From: an uncultured Saprospiraceae bacterium
GTDB taxonomy: Bacteria > Bacteroidota > Bacteroidia > Chitinophagales > Saprospiraceae
Reading direction: 5' to 3'
NCBI GenBank assembly: GCA_938015595.1
Contig: CALLPI010000004.1
Coordinates: 310,001-374,000, forward strand
Length of the DNA: 64,000 bases
In this document: one piece after another, positions 8,727 to 17,552 of the stretch
How the letters are laid out: the number at the start of each line of letters is the position of its first letter
How positions within the stretch are numbered: the first letter of the stretch is position 1
Position numbers and translations under genes: made by a program
Notes under the pieces: generated by a model
What the model was told of the DNA's origin: nothing
Seen by the model: only the letters and a program-made list of their open reading frames with translations
The model's database searches: none

Positions 8727-10124
8727 ATGAACTTCGATCTCATTGTCATAGGCAGCGGTCCCGGCGGATATGTGGCAGCCATTCGCGCCTCACAGTTGGG
8801 CATGAAAGTAGCCGTAGTAGAACGCGAATCGCTGGGTGGTATCTGCCTCAACTGGGGCTGCATTCCTACCAAAGCCCTGCTCAAGAGCGCGCAGGTGTTT
8901 GAGTACATCAGCCATGCTGCCGACTACGGAGTTACTGTAAAGGATGCTGCTGTGGACTTCGGCAGTATGATTAAGCGCAGCCGGGGCGTAGCCGACGGCA
9001 TGAGCAAAGGCATACAGTTTCTCTTCCGCAAAAACAAGATTACTCTGATAGAGGGCAATGCCCGCCTGGCGCCTGGCCCCAAAGTAGAGGTCACTGACGC
9101 TAAAGGGCAAGTGCAAGCCTACACTGCGCCGCACATCATCATTGCTACTGGTGGCCGTGCCAAAGAACTGCCCAACCTTAAGATTGACGGTCAGAAAATC
9201 ATTGAATACCGTAAGGCCATGAGTATGGAGCAGCAGCCCAAGTCTATGGTGGTAGTGGGGGCGGGCGCCATTGGCGTGGAGTTTGCCTATTTTTATCACA
9301 CCATCGGTACAAGGGTGACCATCGTGGAGTTTCTTGAGCAAGGCCTATTGCCTCGCGAAGACCCCGATGTGTCCAAAGAACTGACCAAAATCTATACTAA
9401 AGCAGGTATTGAAGTCATGGCCAACACCAGCGTGGAAAGCGTGGATACCTCCGGCAAAAATTGTAAAGTGACTGTGAAAAGCCGCAAGGACGGCGCTGTC
9501 AAAACCATTGACTGCGACATAGTGCTCTCTGCTGCTGGTGTCACCCCCAACACCGAAAATATTGGCCTGGAAGCACTGGGCGTGAAAACCGACCGCGGCT
9601 ACATCACAGTGGATGAATACTACCGTACCAATGTGCCCGGCGTGTATGCCATTGGCGATGTACTGCCCACCCAAGCCTTAGCGCACGTAGCCAGTGCAGA
9701 GGGTATCGTATGCGTAGAGAAAATTGCTGGGCACTCGCCCGAACCAATTGACTACAACAACATCCCCTCCTGTACCTACTGCTCGCCCGAGGTGGCCTCG
9801 GTTGGCTATACAGAGCCAGCTGCCAAGGCTGCGGGTTATGCGCTTAAGGTGGGTAAGTTCCCCTTTACGGCCTCTGGCAAAGCCAAAGCGGCTGGGGCAG
9901 CGCAGGGCTTCGTCAAGGTCATTTTCGATGCCAAGTATGGCGAGTTCCTAGGGGCGCATCTCATCGGCGCCAACGTCACCGAGATGATTGCCGAAGTGGT
10001 AGCTGCCCGCAAGCTCGAGACCACCGGCCACGAAATCATCAAGACTGTGCACCCGCACCCCACTATGAGCGAGGCCATTATGGAGGCTGCAGCCGCTGCT
10101 TACGACGAAGTCATACATCTCTGA
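8727..10124 (+). CDS. lpdA: Dihydrolipoyl dehydrogenase
   Basis: A 465-residue flavoprotein, the E3 component that reoxidises dihydrolipoamide in the pyruvate, 2-oxoglutarate or branched-chain dehydrogenase complexes or the glycine cleavage system. FAD-binding GSGPGGYVAAIRA lies at about residue 9, the redox disulfide in GGICLNWGCIPTK at about 37-49, the NAD-binding GAGAIGVEFAYF near 177, and the second FAD segment GVYAIGDVL near 306. The C-terminal dimer domain has the His-Glu active-site pair (HPHPTMSEAIMEA). It stands alone, so which complex it serves cannot be told here. Repeat copy B lies about 155 bp downstream. Confidence 0.97.
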   Translation: MNFDLIVIGSGPGGYVAAIRASQLGMKVAVVERESLGGICLNWGCIPTKALLKSAQVFEYISHAADYGVTVKDAAVDFGSMIKRSRGVADGMSKGIQFLFRKNKITLIEGNARLAPGPKVEVTDAKGQVQAYTAPHIIIATGGRAKELPNLKIDGQKIIEYRKAMSMEQQPKSMVVVGAGAIGVEFAYFYHTIGTRVTIVEFLEQGLLPREDPDVSKELTKIYTKAGIEVMANTSVESVDTSGKNCKVTVKSRKDGAVKTIDCDIVLSAAGVTPNTENIGLEALGVKTDRGYITVDEYYRTNVPGVYAIGDVLPTQALAHVASAEGIVCVEKIAGHSPEPIDYNNIPSCTYCSPEVASVGYTEPAAKAAGYALKVGKFPFTASGKAKAAGAAQGFVKVIFDAKYGEFLGAHLIGANVTEMIAEVVAARKLETTGHEIIKTVHPHPTMSEAIMEAAAAAYDEVIHL

Positions 10125-10280
10125 GGGAGGGCACGAAGCGCCCACACAACCAAAGCATATTTGAGGCGGGATAGTCGAGGAAGTTTTCAATGTTTTTTCA
10201 GCTCCTTGAGCCCTCCTTTGTCAGACCAAAGCTTGGTTTGCACCGTAATTGTTTCTGCTGGGCTAAGTTTTCTTTTCTCT
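10125..10280. other. Intergenic DNA after lpdA
   Basis: No gene is visible between lpdA and repeat copy B. A short palindrome (CCAAAGCTTGG) is present near 10230, without a T-run, so I do not call a terminator. Confidence 0.4.
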
Positions 10281-10347
10281 ACATTGAGCAACGCCAAGTT
10301 TTATGCATGATTTACAGATGTTGTGCACAAAACTTGGCGAGTCGAAG
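10281..10347 (-). repeat. 67-bp palindromic dispersed element, copy B
   Basis: On the minus strand it reads CTTCGACT, arm CGCCAAGTTTTGTGCA, loop CAACATCTGTAAATCA, arm TGCATAAAACTTGGCG, then TTGCTCAATGT. The 16-nt arms pair along their whole length with one G-T wobble. It lies between lpdA and the pyrophosphatase-like lipoprotein. No flanking direct repeat is seen. Confidence 0.9.
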
Positions 10348-10450
10348 GATAATTTTCAGCGCTGACACTTGTGGCTTGCAGTATATATCTCCGTCTGGCT
10401 GAGTTAACAAGGCTATTTCTAAAGGGATCGAAGTTGCCTAAACATATACG

Positions 10451-10993
10451 ATGAGAAAGTATGGAATATTCATTGGTGCAGCCTTGGTAGGCTTACTGAT
10501 GGCGAGCGCATGCGCCAAACGAAAAGCTGCACCAGAGGTTTCTTCTGCATTTACCGAAACGGGTATTCAGGTAGTAGTGCAGTATCCGGCAGGCGCCCTG
10601 CCTCGCGCAGGGGTCGCTTGGCCGGCGCCTGGCAATCTGGGCTTGATTCCTTCTACTCGAGCAGAAGATGGTCAGCCCTTGACCTGCCTGTTGGTATGTG
10701 CCGCGCTTCGATCGGGTACGCTGTACGAGGCCACTCCGATAGCCGCCGTTCAGTGGCAAATGGAAGGCCACCTACATACGGCCATTATTGCCATGCCTGT
10801 AGATACCTCCTTGCGCACTATCGAAGTGGAGGACTACATTTCGCTCAGAATGCAGTATGATGCCTTGCGCAGCAGCATTGAGCAATGGATGCGCTACGCA
10901 TGGCTGCTCCCTCAGGCCCGATGGCTGGGCTGGCAAAATGAAGTATATGCCTGGGAGGAGATACATCGCAGCGCGCGGCGTTTTCAGCAATGA
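10451..10993 (+). CDS. Inactive family I inorganic pyrophosphatase-like lipoprotein
   Basis: A 180-residue protein with a signal peptide and lipobox ending at C21 (ASAC), so probably membrane-anchored outside the cytoplasm. The body follows the soluble family I pyrophosphatase pattern: VVVQYPAG (family VVVEIPAG), PAPGNLGLIPST...EDGQPLTCLL (family PGNYGFIPxT...DGDPLDVLV), IIAMP (family IVAVP) and a C-terminal helix with GW. However, the metal-binding residues are changed. By alignment to the E. coli enzyme, D67 is Q75, D70 is T78, D102 is His and K104 is Ala; only D65 (D73) remains, and the conserved Tyr residues are Leu. It is therefore unlikely to split pyrophosphate and may be a binding or structural protein. 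Confidence 0.7.
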   Translation: MRKYGIFIGAALVGLLMASACAKRKAAPEVSSAFTETGIQVVVQYPAGALPRAGVAWPAPGNLGLIPSTRAEDGQPLTCLLVCAALRSGTLYEATPIAAVQWQMEGHLHTAIIAMPVDTSLRTIEVEDYISLRMQYDALRSSIEQWMRYAWLLPQARWLGWQNEVYAWEEIHRSARRFQQ

Positions 10994-11002
10994 GTTTTCA
11001 AT

Positions 11003-11033
11003 AAAAAAGCCCACGACCGGCAGGGCCATGGGC
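11003..11033 (-). terminator. Terminator for the 11095-11703 gene
   Basis: Read on the minus strand, GCCCATG pairs with CGTGGGC and is followed by TTTTTTATT. It lies 62 bp past the stop codon of the minus-strand gene and 10 bp past the convergent lipoprotein gene. Confidence 0.7.
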
Positions 11034-11094
11034 GGGCACAAAAACCTAATGTATGAATGTCCTTTATTGACTTTTGGCGACTAGATGCGGCTTC

Positions 11095-11703
11095 CTATTT
11101 TGCAATTTCTATAGTGTGATAGTAGCTGCGGCGTGGCGTAGTCAGGCGCACGGTGTACTGGCCACGGCGCAGGTTGGAGAGGTTGTAGCGGCGCTCTACG
11201 CGTACCACGTTGCGCAGGGTGTCTTTGAAGATTTCGGTACCATGAGCATCCAGAATAGCGACTTCCATTGTGGCTACTCGCGTATTGAACCAATTCACGT
11301 CCAGATGGCGGCCGGTCAGCCGGGCGCTAGGTGCAAAGTGCTCCACGCGTTGCCCCTCGTAGAGTATGATGTCAGCAGCGGTAATATACAGCGGTTGCAC
11401 CGTTTCGCGCAGTTCGGAAGCCACTTGGATTGAATATTGCCCCGGCCTGAGCTTGGATAAATCTAGGATTTTAGAAAAAGACTTGCTAGGGGGCACTTCT
11501 TCTTCCATGAGCACCTGACCTTTTTCATTACTTAGCGTAATGGCCAGTGCACTGCTGAAGCCGTAGAGTTCTACTACTATTTGCTTGAAGCCGTCGTTCA
11601 GTTTTTCGATGCGCAGTGCAGCGGTGGAGGCTATAGCTGGTAGCGGCAAATACAGGGCCCAAAGAGCGGCCGTTAACCCCATGCCTTTCAGGATCGTCTT
11701 CAT
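11095..11703 (-). CDS. Secreted protein of two tandem beta-sandwich units
   Basis: A 202-residue protein with a signal peptide (MKTILKGMGLTAALWALYL, cleavage probably after the AIA near residue 25). Two similar halves can be seen. One ends LDLSKLRPGQYSIQVAS, the other YNLSNLRRGQYTVRLTT; each follows a segment like VEVAILDxxGxxxF. This LxxLxxGxYxLxV ending is the same kind found in type IX sorting domains, but here it is repeated and makes up the whole protein. The start at 11703 was preferred over 11745, which lies ahead of the signal peptide. Function unknown. Confidence 0.7.
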   Translation of the reverse strand: MKTILKGMGLTAALWALYLPLPAIASTAALRIEKLNDGFKQIVVELYGFSSALAITLSNEKGQVLMEEEVPPSKSFSKILDLSKLRPGQYSIQVASELRETVQPLYITAADIILYEGQRVEHFAPSARLTGRHLDVNWFNTRVATMEVAILDAHGTEIFKDTLRNVVRVERRYNLSNLRRGQYTVRLTTPRRSYYHTIEIAK

Positions 11704-11820
11704 AGTCAATGGTTTAATGAAGTAATTGGGTGATTTTGACGGCACAAAGGTATCGGCATAGCGGCACGTGGCGCTACCACATTTTTAACTGATTTTTTTA
11801 CAGAATTGACTTGAGGTGGC

Positions 11821-13206
11821 CTATCGGGCTACCATTTCCATTAAAAAGGCAGATAGCAACGCTCCATAAGTGCCCAAAGCATAGCCTAATACAGCCAGCA
11901 ACACCCCTACAGGTGCCAGCGCCGTATCGAAAGCAGAAGCCACCACCGGTGCAGAAGCGGCCCCACCTACATTGGCCTGGCTACCCACCGCTACAAAGAA
12001 GAAAGGTGCATGTATGAGCTTGGCCACAAGGAGCAGCAATACAACATGGGTGAGCATCCAGATAATGCCTACGGCAAAGAGCCCCAGGTTTTTGAACACA
12101 GCCCCCAGGTCCATCTGCATGCCGATAGTAGCCACCAGCACGTAAATGAAAATGCCGCCCCAGCGGGAAGCCCCTACGCCCTCTAGGTTGCGCAGCCGTG
12201 TGAAGGAAAGCACCAAGCCTATAGTGGTAGCAATCACCACCAGCCAAAAGAAACTGGAGTTGAGCGACTCCAGGCGGATACTGGCCAGCCATGCTTTGTG
12301 CGGCGCCAGCCAATCTGTGATCATTTCCGAACCCCAATGCGAGAGTGCTGTGCCACCGAAAGCTACGGCCAGCCACTGAAACACGGACGTCGTGTCAGAC
12401 AGACGCGTCATGCTAGCCCGAAACTGGCGGACGCGCTCCACCAGGTCATCAATGGTACGAGTATCGGCCTTGAGCCAGCGGTCCAAGCGGCTGTGTATAT
12501 TAGCGCCATATAGCAAGCAAGCCATCCAGATGTTGGCCACTAGTATGTCTACCACTACCATGGTACCGAAGAGGTCTTGCTTTACTTCAAAGATGACGCG
12601 CATGGCTGTCTGGTTAGCATTGCCACCGATCCATGAACCAGCAATAGTGGACAGCCCCCTCCAAAGCTGCTCCGCCGGCACATTGATCAGGCCAGGCAAA
12701 AACGTGGTGACTATCCACAGCGCCACCGGCCCACCTAGGATGATACCTAGCGTAGCTGTGCCAAACATGATGAGCGCCTTTGGCCCCAGGTTCATAATGC
12801 CTTTGAAGTCAATACCCAGGCACAGCAGGATAAGTGCCGCTGGCAGTAAGTAGCGCGACGACATCTTGTACAGCTCCGAACCGCGCTTGTAGGGCTCCGC
12901 CACAGCGGCGTCCACTCCGTGTTGGTTTAAAAACTGCTCCATTTCCGAAAAGGAGGCTTTGGCAGGAGGGGTCAACCCTTGCTCGCGTAGGGCATCCCAC
13001 AGGCCAACTTCGTACCAGTCGTTGGCGATCAAGCCCAGCGGCCAGTGTAGCAAGGCAGGCAAAAAATAGCACAGTAGCAGCGGAGGCACTACGCGATAGA
13101 ACCGCTGCCAAAAGAGAGCTCTGCTTTGTGAAGTAGTAAATATAAAGGCTAGCAGCATCAGCAAAATGCCTAGCACAATGGCGTCATTACTAAAGTAAGG
13201 CTTCAT
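11821..13206 (-). CDS. DUF819-family integral membrane protein
   Basis: A 461-residue protein with about ten or more hydrophobic segments. The family is recognised from segments such as GTATLGIILGGPVALWI, GLSTIAGSWIGGNANQTAM (about residues 195-215) and the C-terminal VGSQANVGGAASAPVVAS...VGVLLAVLGYALGTYGAL. DUF819 proteins resemble gluconate/citrate-type or gate-containing transporters, but no substrate is established. The start at 13206 (MKPYFSND) is preferred to 13227. It is divergent from lspA; a TATCTTTA box sits between them on the minus strand. Confidence 0.85.
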   Translation of the reverse strand: MKPYFSNDAIVLGILLMLLAFIFTTSQSRALFWQRFYRVVPPLLLCYFLPALLHWPLGLIANDWYEVGLWDALREQGLTPPAKASFSEMEQFLNQHGVDAAVAEPYKRGSELYKMSSRYLLPAALILLCLGIDFKGIMNLGPKALIMFGTATLGIILGGPVALWIVTTFLPGLINVPAEQLWRGLSTIAGSWIGGNANQTAMRVIFEVKQDLFGTMVVVDILVANIWMACLLYGANIHSRLDRWLKADTRTIDDLVERVRQFRASMTRLSDTTSVFQWLAVAFGGTALSHWGSEMITDWLAPHKAWLASIRLESLNSSFFWLVVIATTIGLVLSFTRLRNLEGVGASRWGGIFIYVLVATIGMQMDLGAVFKNLGLFAVGIIWMLTHVVLLLLVAKLIHAPFFFVAVGSQANVGGAASAPVVASAFDTALAPVGVLLAVLGYALGTYGALLSAFLMEMVAR

Positions 13207-13294
13207 GCAATTGGGCAGTTTTGGCATTGGAACCGGGGCTAAAGATACCGGTTTGACAGAAAATACCTAACTTTCGCCTTTCTTAATGCACATC

Positions 13295-13825
13295 ATGAAA
13301 AGGTACGTATTAGTTTTGGGTATAGTGCTGGCAAGTATAGGGCTGGACCGCTGGACTAAGGTGCTGGCCGAAACGCACCTACAGGGCAGCCCCCTTCGTA
13401 ATGTGCTAGGGCAGTTTTTCCAGTTGGTTTTTGTGGAGAATACGGGCGCATTTCTCAGCTTTGGCGCCGACTTCCCGTACGCGCTACGCCTGCTTGCACT
13501 TACTATTTTGCCCACACTCATGCTGGTAGGCGTGTTTGTATACACTTTGCTAGGGCGAGGGCTTACGCTGTGGCAGATCATCGCGTTTAGTTTTATCAGC
13601 GGAGGTGGCATCAGCAATTTGTACGACCGCATTACAGAAGGTAAAGTGGTGGACTTCATGATCATGGGCGTGGGGCAGTTGCGTACAGGGGTATTCAACA
13701 TAGCCGACGTGTGCATTATGATTGGGCTATTCATGATGCTACCTACTATGCTAGGCTTAGATAAGCGCCGCCAGCTGGCTGAGGTTGCCCCAGAAGCCAA
13801 ATCAGAGACCAACCTGCCGGAATAG
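13295..13825 (+). CDS. lspA: Lipoprotein signal peptidase (signal peptidase II)
   Basis: A 176-residue inner-membrane aspartyl protease that removes signal peptides from prolipoproteins after lipid attachment. It has four hydrophobic helices, the conserved ENTGA near residue 48, and the two catalytic Asp residues in GGGISNLYDRI (about D111) and FNIADVCI (about D138). An in-frame ATG lies nine bases earlier (13286). I prefer 13295 because a TAACTTTC box at 13268-13275 predicts transcription starting only a few bases before 13286. The several lipoproteins in this window are its likely substrates. Confidence 0.93.
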   Translation: MKRYVLVLGIVLASIGLDRWTKVLAETHLQGSPLRNVLGQFFQLVFVENTGAFLSFGADFPYALRLLALTILPTLMLVGVFVYTLLGRGLTLWQIIAFSFISGGGISNLYDRITEGKVVDFMIMGVGQLRTGVFNIADVCIMIGLFMMLPTMLGLDKRRQLAEVAPEAKSETNLPE

Positions 13826-13871
13826 CACCAGATATTTGCCTATAATATCTAACGAAAATGCCCACCCAATC

Positions 13872-15383
13872 ATGATCTCCAAACTTTCGCCTATCGGCAT
13901 TCTGTTCATTCTCTTGGGGTACTTTGTTTTATTGATTGCCGTATCCTGGTTCACTAGCAAGCAAAAAAGCAATAACCTTCAGTTTTTTCTGGCTGGCCGG
14001 CAAGCCCACTGGCTGTTAGTGGCTTACGGCATGATTGGTTCTACTATTTCAGGCATTACGTTCATTTCTGTGCCCGGCGCAGTAGGTGGCACAGGTGCCA
14101 ACGAAGCCTTCTCCTACTTTCAGGTAGTGCTGGGCTATATGTTGGGCTACATCGTCATCGCCTTTGTATTGCTGCCTTTGTACTATCGGCTCAATCTCAC
14201 CTCTATTTACGGATACTTGGAGCAGCGCTTTGGCACGTTTTCTTACAAAACTGGGGCAGCTTATTTTTTGCTGTCGCGCAGTACTGGCTCAGCGCTTCGG
14301 CTATTCTTGGTGGCGCTAGTTATTCACCGCTTTGTTATGCAACCACTGGGTGTACCGTTCCCACTGACGGTATTTATAGCGTTGGCGTTGATTTGGATAT
14401 ATACGTTCAGGGGCGGGCTGAAAACCATCATCATCACGGATGCCTTGCAAACCACATTTTTGTTGCTGGCTGTCATTCTTACCGTCATTCTGATTGGCCA
14501 GGCACTGGATACCGGGCTGGTTGGTATGATCGAAATGGTGAGCCATAGCAATTATGCCAAGATGTTTTATTGGGAAGGCGGCTGGAGCGACCCCAACAAC
14601 TTCTTCAAGCAGTTTTTCAGCGGGGCACTCATTACCATTACTATGACAGGCCTTGATCAGGACATGATGCAGAAAAACCTAAGTTGCCGCAACCTGCAAG
14701 ATGCCCAGAAAAACATGCTTACCTTTAGTACGGTGCTGGTGCTGGTCAATTTACTGTTCCTTCTGCTGGGCGCCATGCTCTACATCTATGCTGGCGTTTT
14801 TGGTGTAGAAGTACCTGCCCGAACGGATGAGTTCTACCCTCTCATCGCCATTGAGCACCTCTCGCCGGTAGTGGGCCTCCTCTTTGTACTGGGCCTAACA
14901 GCGGCGGCCTACTCCAGTGCTGATTCCGGCATGACAGCCCTTACCACCTCTTTCTGCGTGGATTTTCTGAACTTTGAGAAAAAAGCAGCTACGGTGCCGG
15001 AAGAACAGCTCAAACGCACGCGCATACTGGTACACTTGGGCGTCACGGGGGTCATGTTTGTGCTTATCATGGTTTTCAATGCCTTCAACGACTCCGCTGT
15101 CATCACCACGTTGTTTCAGATAGCTGGCTACACTTATGGGCCTTTGCTGGGCATGTTTGTGTTTGGCATGGTTACCAGGCTCCGCGTGCGCGACCACCTT
15201 GTACTGCCAATATGTCTATTGTCTCCCGTCCTCACTTTTTTGCTCGACAAGTACTCCGCCGAAATCCTCTACGGGTTTAAGTTCGGGTTTCTTACCCTTG
15301 CACTCAATACTTTGATTACTTTTCTGGGGCTTTTAGCCATTGCCTACTGGGGCGAAACGGACGAGTCAGCCTATGATGAATAG
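13872..15383 (+). CDS. Sodium:solute symporter family protein
   Basis: A 503-residue membrane protein of the SLC5/SSS type with about 13 helices. Typical segments are FFLAGRQAHWLLVAYGMIGS (helix 1-2 link), YIWIYTFRGGLKTIIITDALQT (the GG-rich conserved segment near residue 180) and GLTAAAYSSADSGMTALTTSF (near 350), the last containing Ser residues that in characterised members bind Na+. It imports an unknown solute with sodium. The frame is open back into the lspA gene, but MISKLSPIG at 13872 gives the normal N-terminus. It lies 46 bp after lspA on the same strand. Confidence 0.9.
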   Translation: MISKLSPIGILFILLGYFVLLIAVSWFTSKQKSNNLQFFLAGRQAHWLLVAYGMIGSTISGITFISVPGAVGGTGANEAFSYFQVVLGYMLGYIVIAFVLLPLYYRLNLTSIYGYLEQRFGTFSYKTGAAYFLLSRSTGSALRLFLVALVIHRFVMQPLGVPFPLTVFIALALIWIYTFRGGLKTIIITDALQTTFLLLAVILTVILIGQALDTGLVGMIEMVSHSNYAKMFYWEGGWSDPNNFFKQFFSGALITITMTGLDQDMMQKNLSCRNLQDAQKNMLTFSTVLVLVNLLFLLLGAMLYIYAGVFGVEVPARTDEFYPLIAIEHLSPVVGLLFVLGLTAAAYSSADSGMTALTTSFCVDFLNFEKKAATVPEEQLKRTRILVHLGVTGVMFVLIMVFNAFNDSAVITTLFQIAGYTYGPLLGMFVFGMVTRLRVRDHLVLPICLLSPVLTFLLDKYSAEILYGFKFGFLTLALNTLITFLGLLAIAYWGETDESAYDE

Positions 15384-15389
15384 CTGCTG

Positions 15390-15998
15390 TCATTCATTTT
15401 GCCTTCGGGGAGTACGGCGGCCTTCCTCGTCAATGTCGTAGATAGTCGTTTCGGTACTGCTTTGCTCTACGCGATACTCGTCTATTTTGTCAATAAACTC
15501 CAGGGAGCGCCCCCAGAATTGCTGCAGAGTAGGCTTTATCTTGCCTAAGATTTTCCAGGTAGTCTGCGGATATTTTTCCAAAAAGGGGTAAGAGATAGAT
15601 TGCTCTTTAGTTTCTCGGTTGATGATATGGGCCTGGTCACCAAACCACAGCAGCAGGCTGTAGAGCAGGGTAAAGAAAGCTGCTGTGAGCAAGCCACCAG
15701 CCAACTGGTTGATAATATTGATTTGGGCTGTTTGAAGGCCTTTCTCTAATGCGCCCGAAAAGAAGCGAATGAGTACTACTGTCAACACCAGCGTAAGCAA
15801 AAAACCGGGTATAAACAGCAGTGGGTTGTCGTTAGCCATTGCTGTTTGTAGCACATCGGTTACGTCGGGCGAAAAGCGAACGGCAATGACAATGCCAAAC
15901 AAAATAGAAAGTACGTTGAATACCGTCTTAATGACACCTCGGGTAAATCCTATGAAGAACCCCCATACAACGGCAATCAGAAAAAGAATATCTATCAT
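15390..15998 (-). CDS. CvpA-family membrane protein
   Basis: A 202-residue protein with four hydrophobic segments in the first 130 residues and a charged C-terminal tail rich in Glu and Arg. The N-terminus (IDILFLIAVVWGFFIGFTRG) is typical of the CvpA family, named for colicin V production and present in many bacteria; its molecular role is not settled. The start at 15998 is favoured because a TATATTTG -7 box lies at 16004-16011 on the minus strand. It converges with the symporter gene, with six bases between the stops. Confidence 0.85.
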   Translation of the reverse strand: MIDILFLIAVVWGFFIGFTRGVIKTVFNVLSILFGIVIAVRFSPDVTDVLQTAMANDNPLLFIPGFLLTLVLTVVLIRFFSGALEKGLQTAQINIINQLAGGLLTAAFFTLLYSLLLWFGDQAHIINRETKEQSISYPFLEKYPQTTWKILGKIKPTLQQFWGRSLEFIDKIDEYRVEQSSTETTIYDIDEEGRRTPRRQNE

Positions 15999-16065
15999 GT
16001 GTACAAATATAAAGCGATTATCACTCAATTATTCAAGAGATTAGGCAAACGCAAAGCACGCAGGG

Positions 16066-16857
16066 TTACACCGTTGCCAAAAAAGCTTCGATCTCGCGGT
16101 TGTACACCTCTGGTTCTTCAATGCAGGCAGTGTGTCCTGCGCCTTCCACATACTTGAGTATAGAGCCAGCAATACGAGCGTGTATAAATTCGGCTTTCTC
16201 AGGCGTAGTAGCTTTGTCTTGAGTGCCTACCAGTATGAGTGTAGGGCACTTTATGAGCGAGAGTTCGTCCTCTACGCCTTTGCGCTGCAGTACACCTCGC
16301 ACGGCGCGCACAATGGTTCGTTTGTTCTGTTGCAATTGGGCACGCCACTCCTCCAACTCTTGCCGGCGGATAGGGTCGTGTAGAAACTTCTCGCCGAACA
16401 TAATGCGCATAACCGGCGCGGTGACGCTGCGCACGCCAAAGAGACGCACCATTGTATTGAGTATGCCGTATTTGAATTTATTCGGCTCTGGCTGCGCCGA
16501 GGTTTCCATCAGGATGAGTGAGCGCACCAGGTCGGGCCGGCGAGCGGCCAGGCGCATTCCGATGAAGCCACCCATACTCAGGCCGCCAAAATGTACCTTG
16601 CCCAGGTCAAGTGTTTCTATTAGGGCTACAGCATCCTCGTAGAGGCTATCCATGTCATAGCCATCAGGCATTACTTCGGAGCGGCCTTGTCCACGATGGT
16701 CATACACAATGATGCGATAGCGGTCTTTGAAGTATTCTACCTGCTTATGAAATAAATAGCTGCTCCACAGCAGCCCGTGGGCGAGCACCAGGGTCTCTGG
16801 CCCTTGGCCGTGTATCTCGTAGTAATAATTGCAGTGGCGAATGCGAATGAACGGCAT
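16066..16857 (-). CDS. Alpha/beta-fold hydrolase
   Basis: A 263-residue protein with the full alpha/beta-hydrolase signature. The oxyanion HG motif is in LAHGLLWSS near residue 27, the nucleophile elbow GLSMGG puts the catalytic Ser at about residue 94, the acid is the Asp in GTQDKATTP near 213, and the His is in GAGHTACIEEP near 241. It has no signal peptide, so it acts in the cytoplasm. The general pattern is close to 3-oxoadipate enol-lactonase-like and other small esterases, but the substrate cannot be assigned. Confidence 0.88.
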   Translation of the reverse strand: MPFIRIRHCNYYYEIHGQGPETLVLAHGLLWSSYLFHKQVEYFKDRYRIIVYDHRGQGRSEVMPDGYDMDSLYEDAVALIETLDLGKVHFGGLSMGGFIGMRLAARRPDLVRSLILMETSAQPEPNKFKYGILNTMVRLFGVRSVTAPVMRIMFGEKFLHDPIRRQELEEWRAQLQQNKRTIVRAVRGVLQRKGVEDELSLIKCPTLILVGTQDKATTPEKAEFIHARIAGSILKYVEGAGHTACIEEPEVYNREIEAFLATV

Positions 16858-16918
16858 GACGGCAAATACAGATTGGTTTTATAGGGCGAATGTACAAAAT
16901 ATGACTTACACAGGATAT

Positions 16919-16949
16919 TTGCGCGCGTCCATTATTTGCTGTAAGTTTG
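16919..16949 (+). promoter_or_regulatory. Promoter of frr
   Basis: TTG at 16919-16921, 20 bases, then TAAGTTTG at 16942-16949. This fits the Bacteroidota promoter pattern well. It also shows that the in-frame TTG at 16947 is part of the promoter, not a start codon. Confidence 0.7.
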
Positions 16950-16970
16950 CACGGCAAAAACTATCCGATC

Positions 16971-17534
16971 ATGCAGGAGGATGTAAACAAATACATAGAA
17001 GATGCTCAGCATTTGATGGAGCGCGCCATTGAGCATCTTTCGCACGAGTTGATCAAAGTGCGCACCGGCAAGGCTTCACCGGCCATGCTGGAGGGGCTGA
17101 TGGTACAATACTACGGCTCGCCCACTCCGCTCAATCAAGTGGCTAACATCACTACCGGCGATGCGCGCACCATTGTCATTCAGCCCTGGGAAAGGAGTAT
17201 GCTCGGGCCTATCTCGCGCGCCATCCTGGAAGCTAATCTGGGCTTCAACCCGCAAGACGACGGAACCGTGGTGCGCCTAAGCGTGCCGCCTCTCACTGAA
17301 GAGCGCCGCAAGGAGTTGGTCAAACTGGCCAAGCACCTGGGGGAAGAAGCCAAAATAGGAGTGCGCAATGCCCGCCGCGATGCCATTGAACACATAAAAA
17401 AGGCTATCAAAAACGGCTACCCCGAAGATGCTGGCCACAACAAGGAAAAACAAGTCCAGGCGCTGACCGACAAGTTTATACAACAAATTGACCATCTTAT
17501 CGAGGTCAAAGAAAAGGACATCATGACGGTGTAA
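16971..17534 (+). CDS. frr: Ribosome recycling factor
   Basis: A 187-residue protein, the normal length, that with EF-G splits the ribosome after termination. The three-helix-bundle signature is clear: VRTGKASPAMLEGLMVQYYG (about residues 29-48), TIVIQPWERSMLGPISRAI (about 63-81), and LTEERRKELVKLAKHLGEEAKIGVRNARRDA. The start is ATG 16971 (MQEDVNKY); the upstream TTG at 16947 overlaps the promoter. In many bacteria frr follows pyrH; here it is alone. Confidence 0.97.
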   Translation: MQEDVNKYIEDAQHLMERAIEHLSHELIKVRTGKASPAMLEGLMVQYYGSPTPLNQVANITTGDARTIVIQPWERSMLGPISRAILEANLGFNPQDDGTVVRLSVPPLTEERRKELVKLAKHLGEEAKIGVRNARRDAIEHIKKAIKNGYPEDAGHNKEKQVQALTDKFIQQIDHLIEVKEKDIMTV

Positions 17535-17552
17535 ACTGCGCCACCGCCCAGA

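Noticed and set aside
10190-10402. Plus-strand 70-codon ORF across repeat copy B
   Set aside because: Its translation (QVLCMIY...QNLASR) is simply the repeat element read as protein; the same string appears in frames over copies A, C and D.
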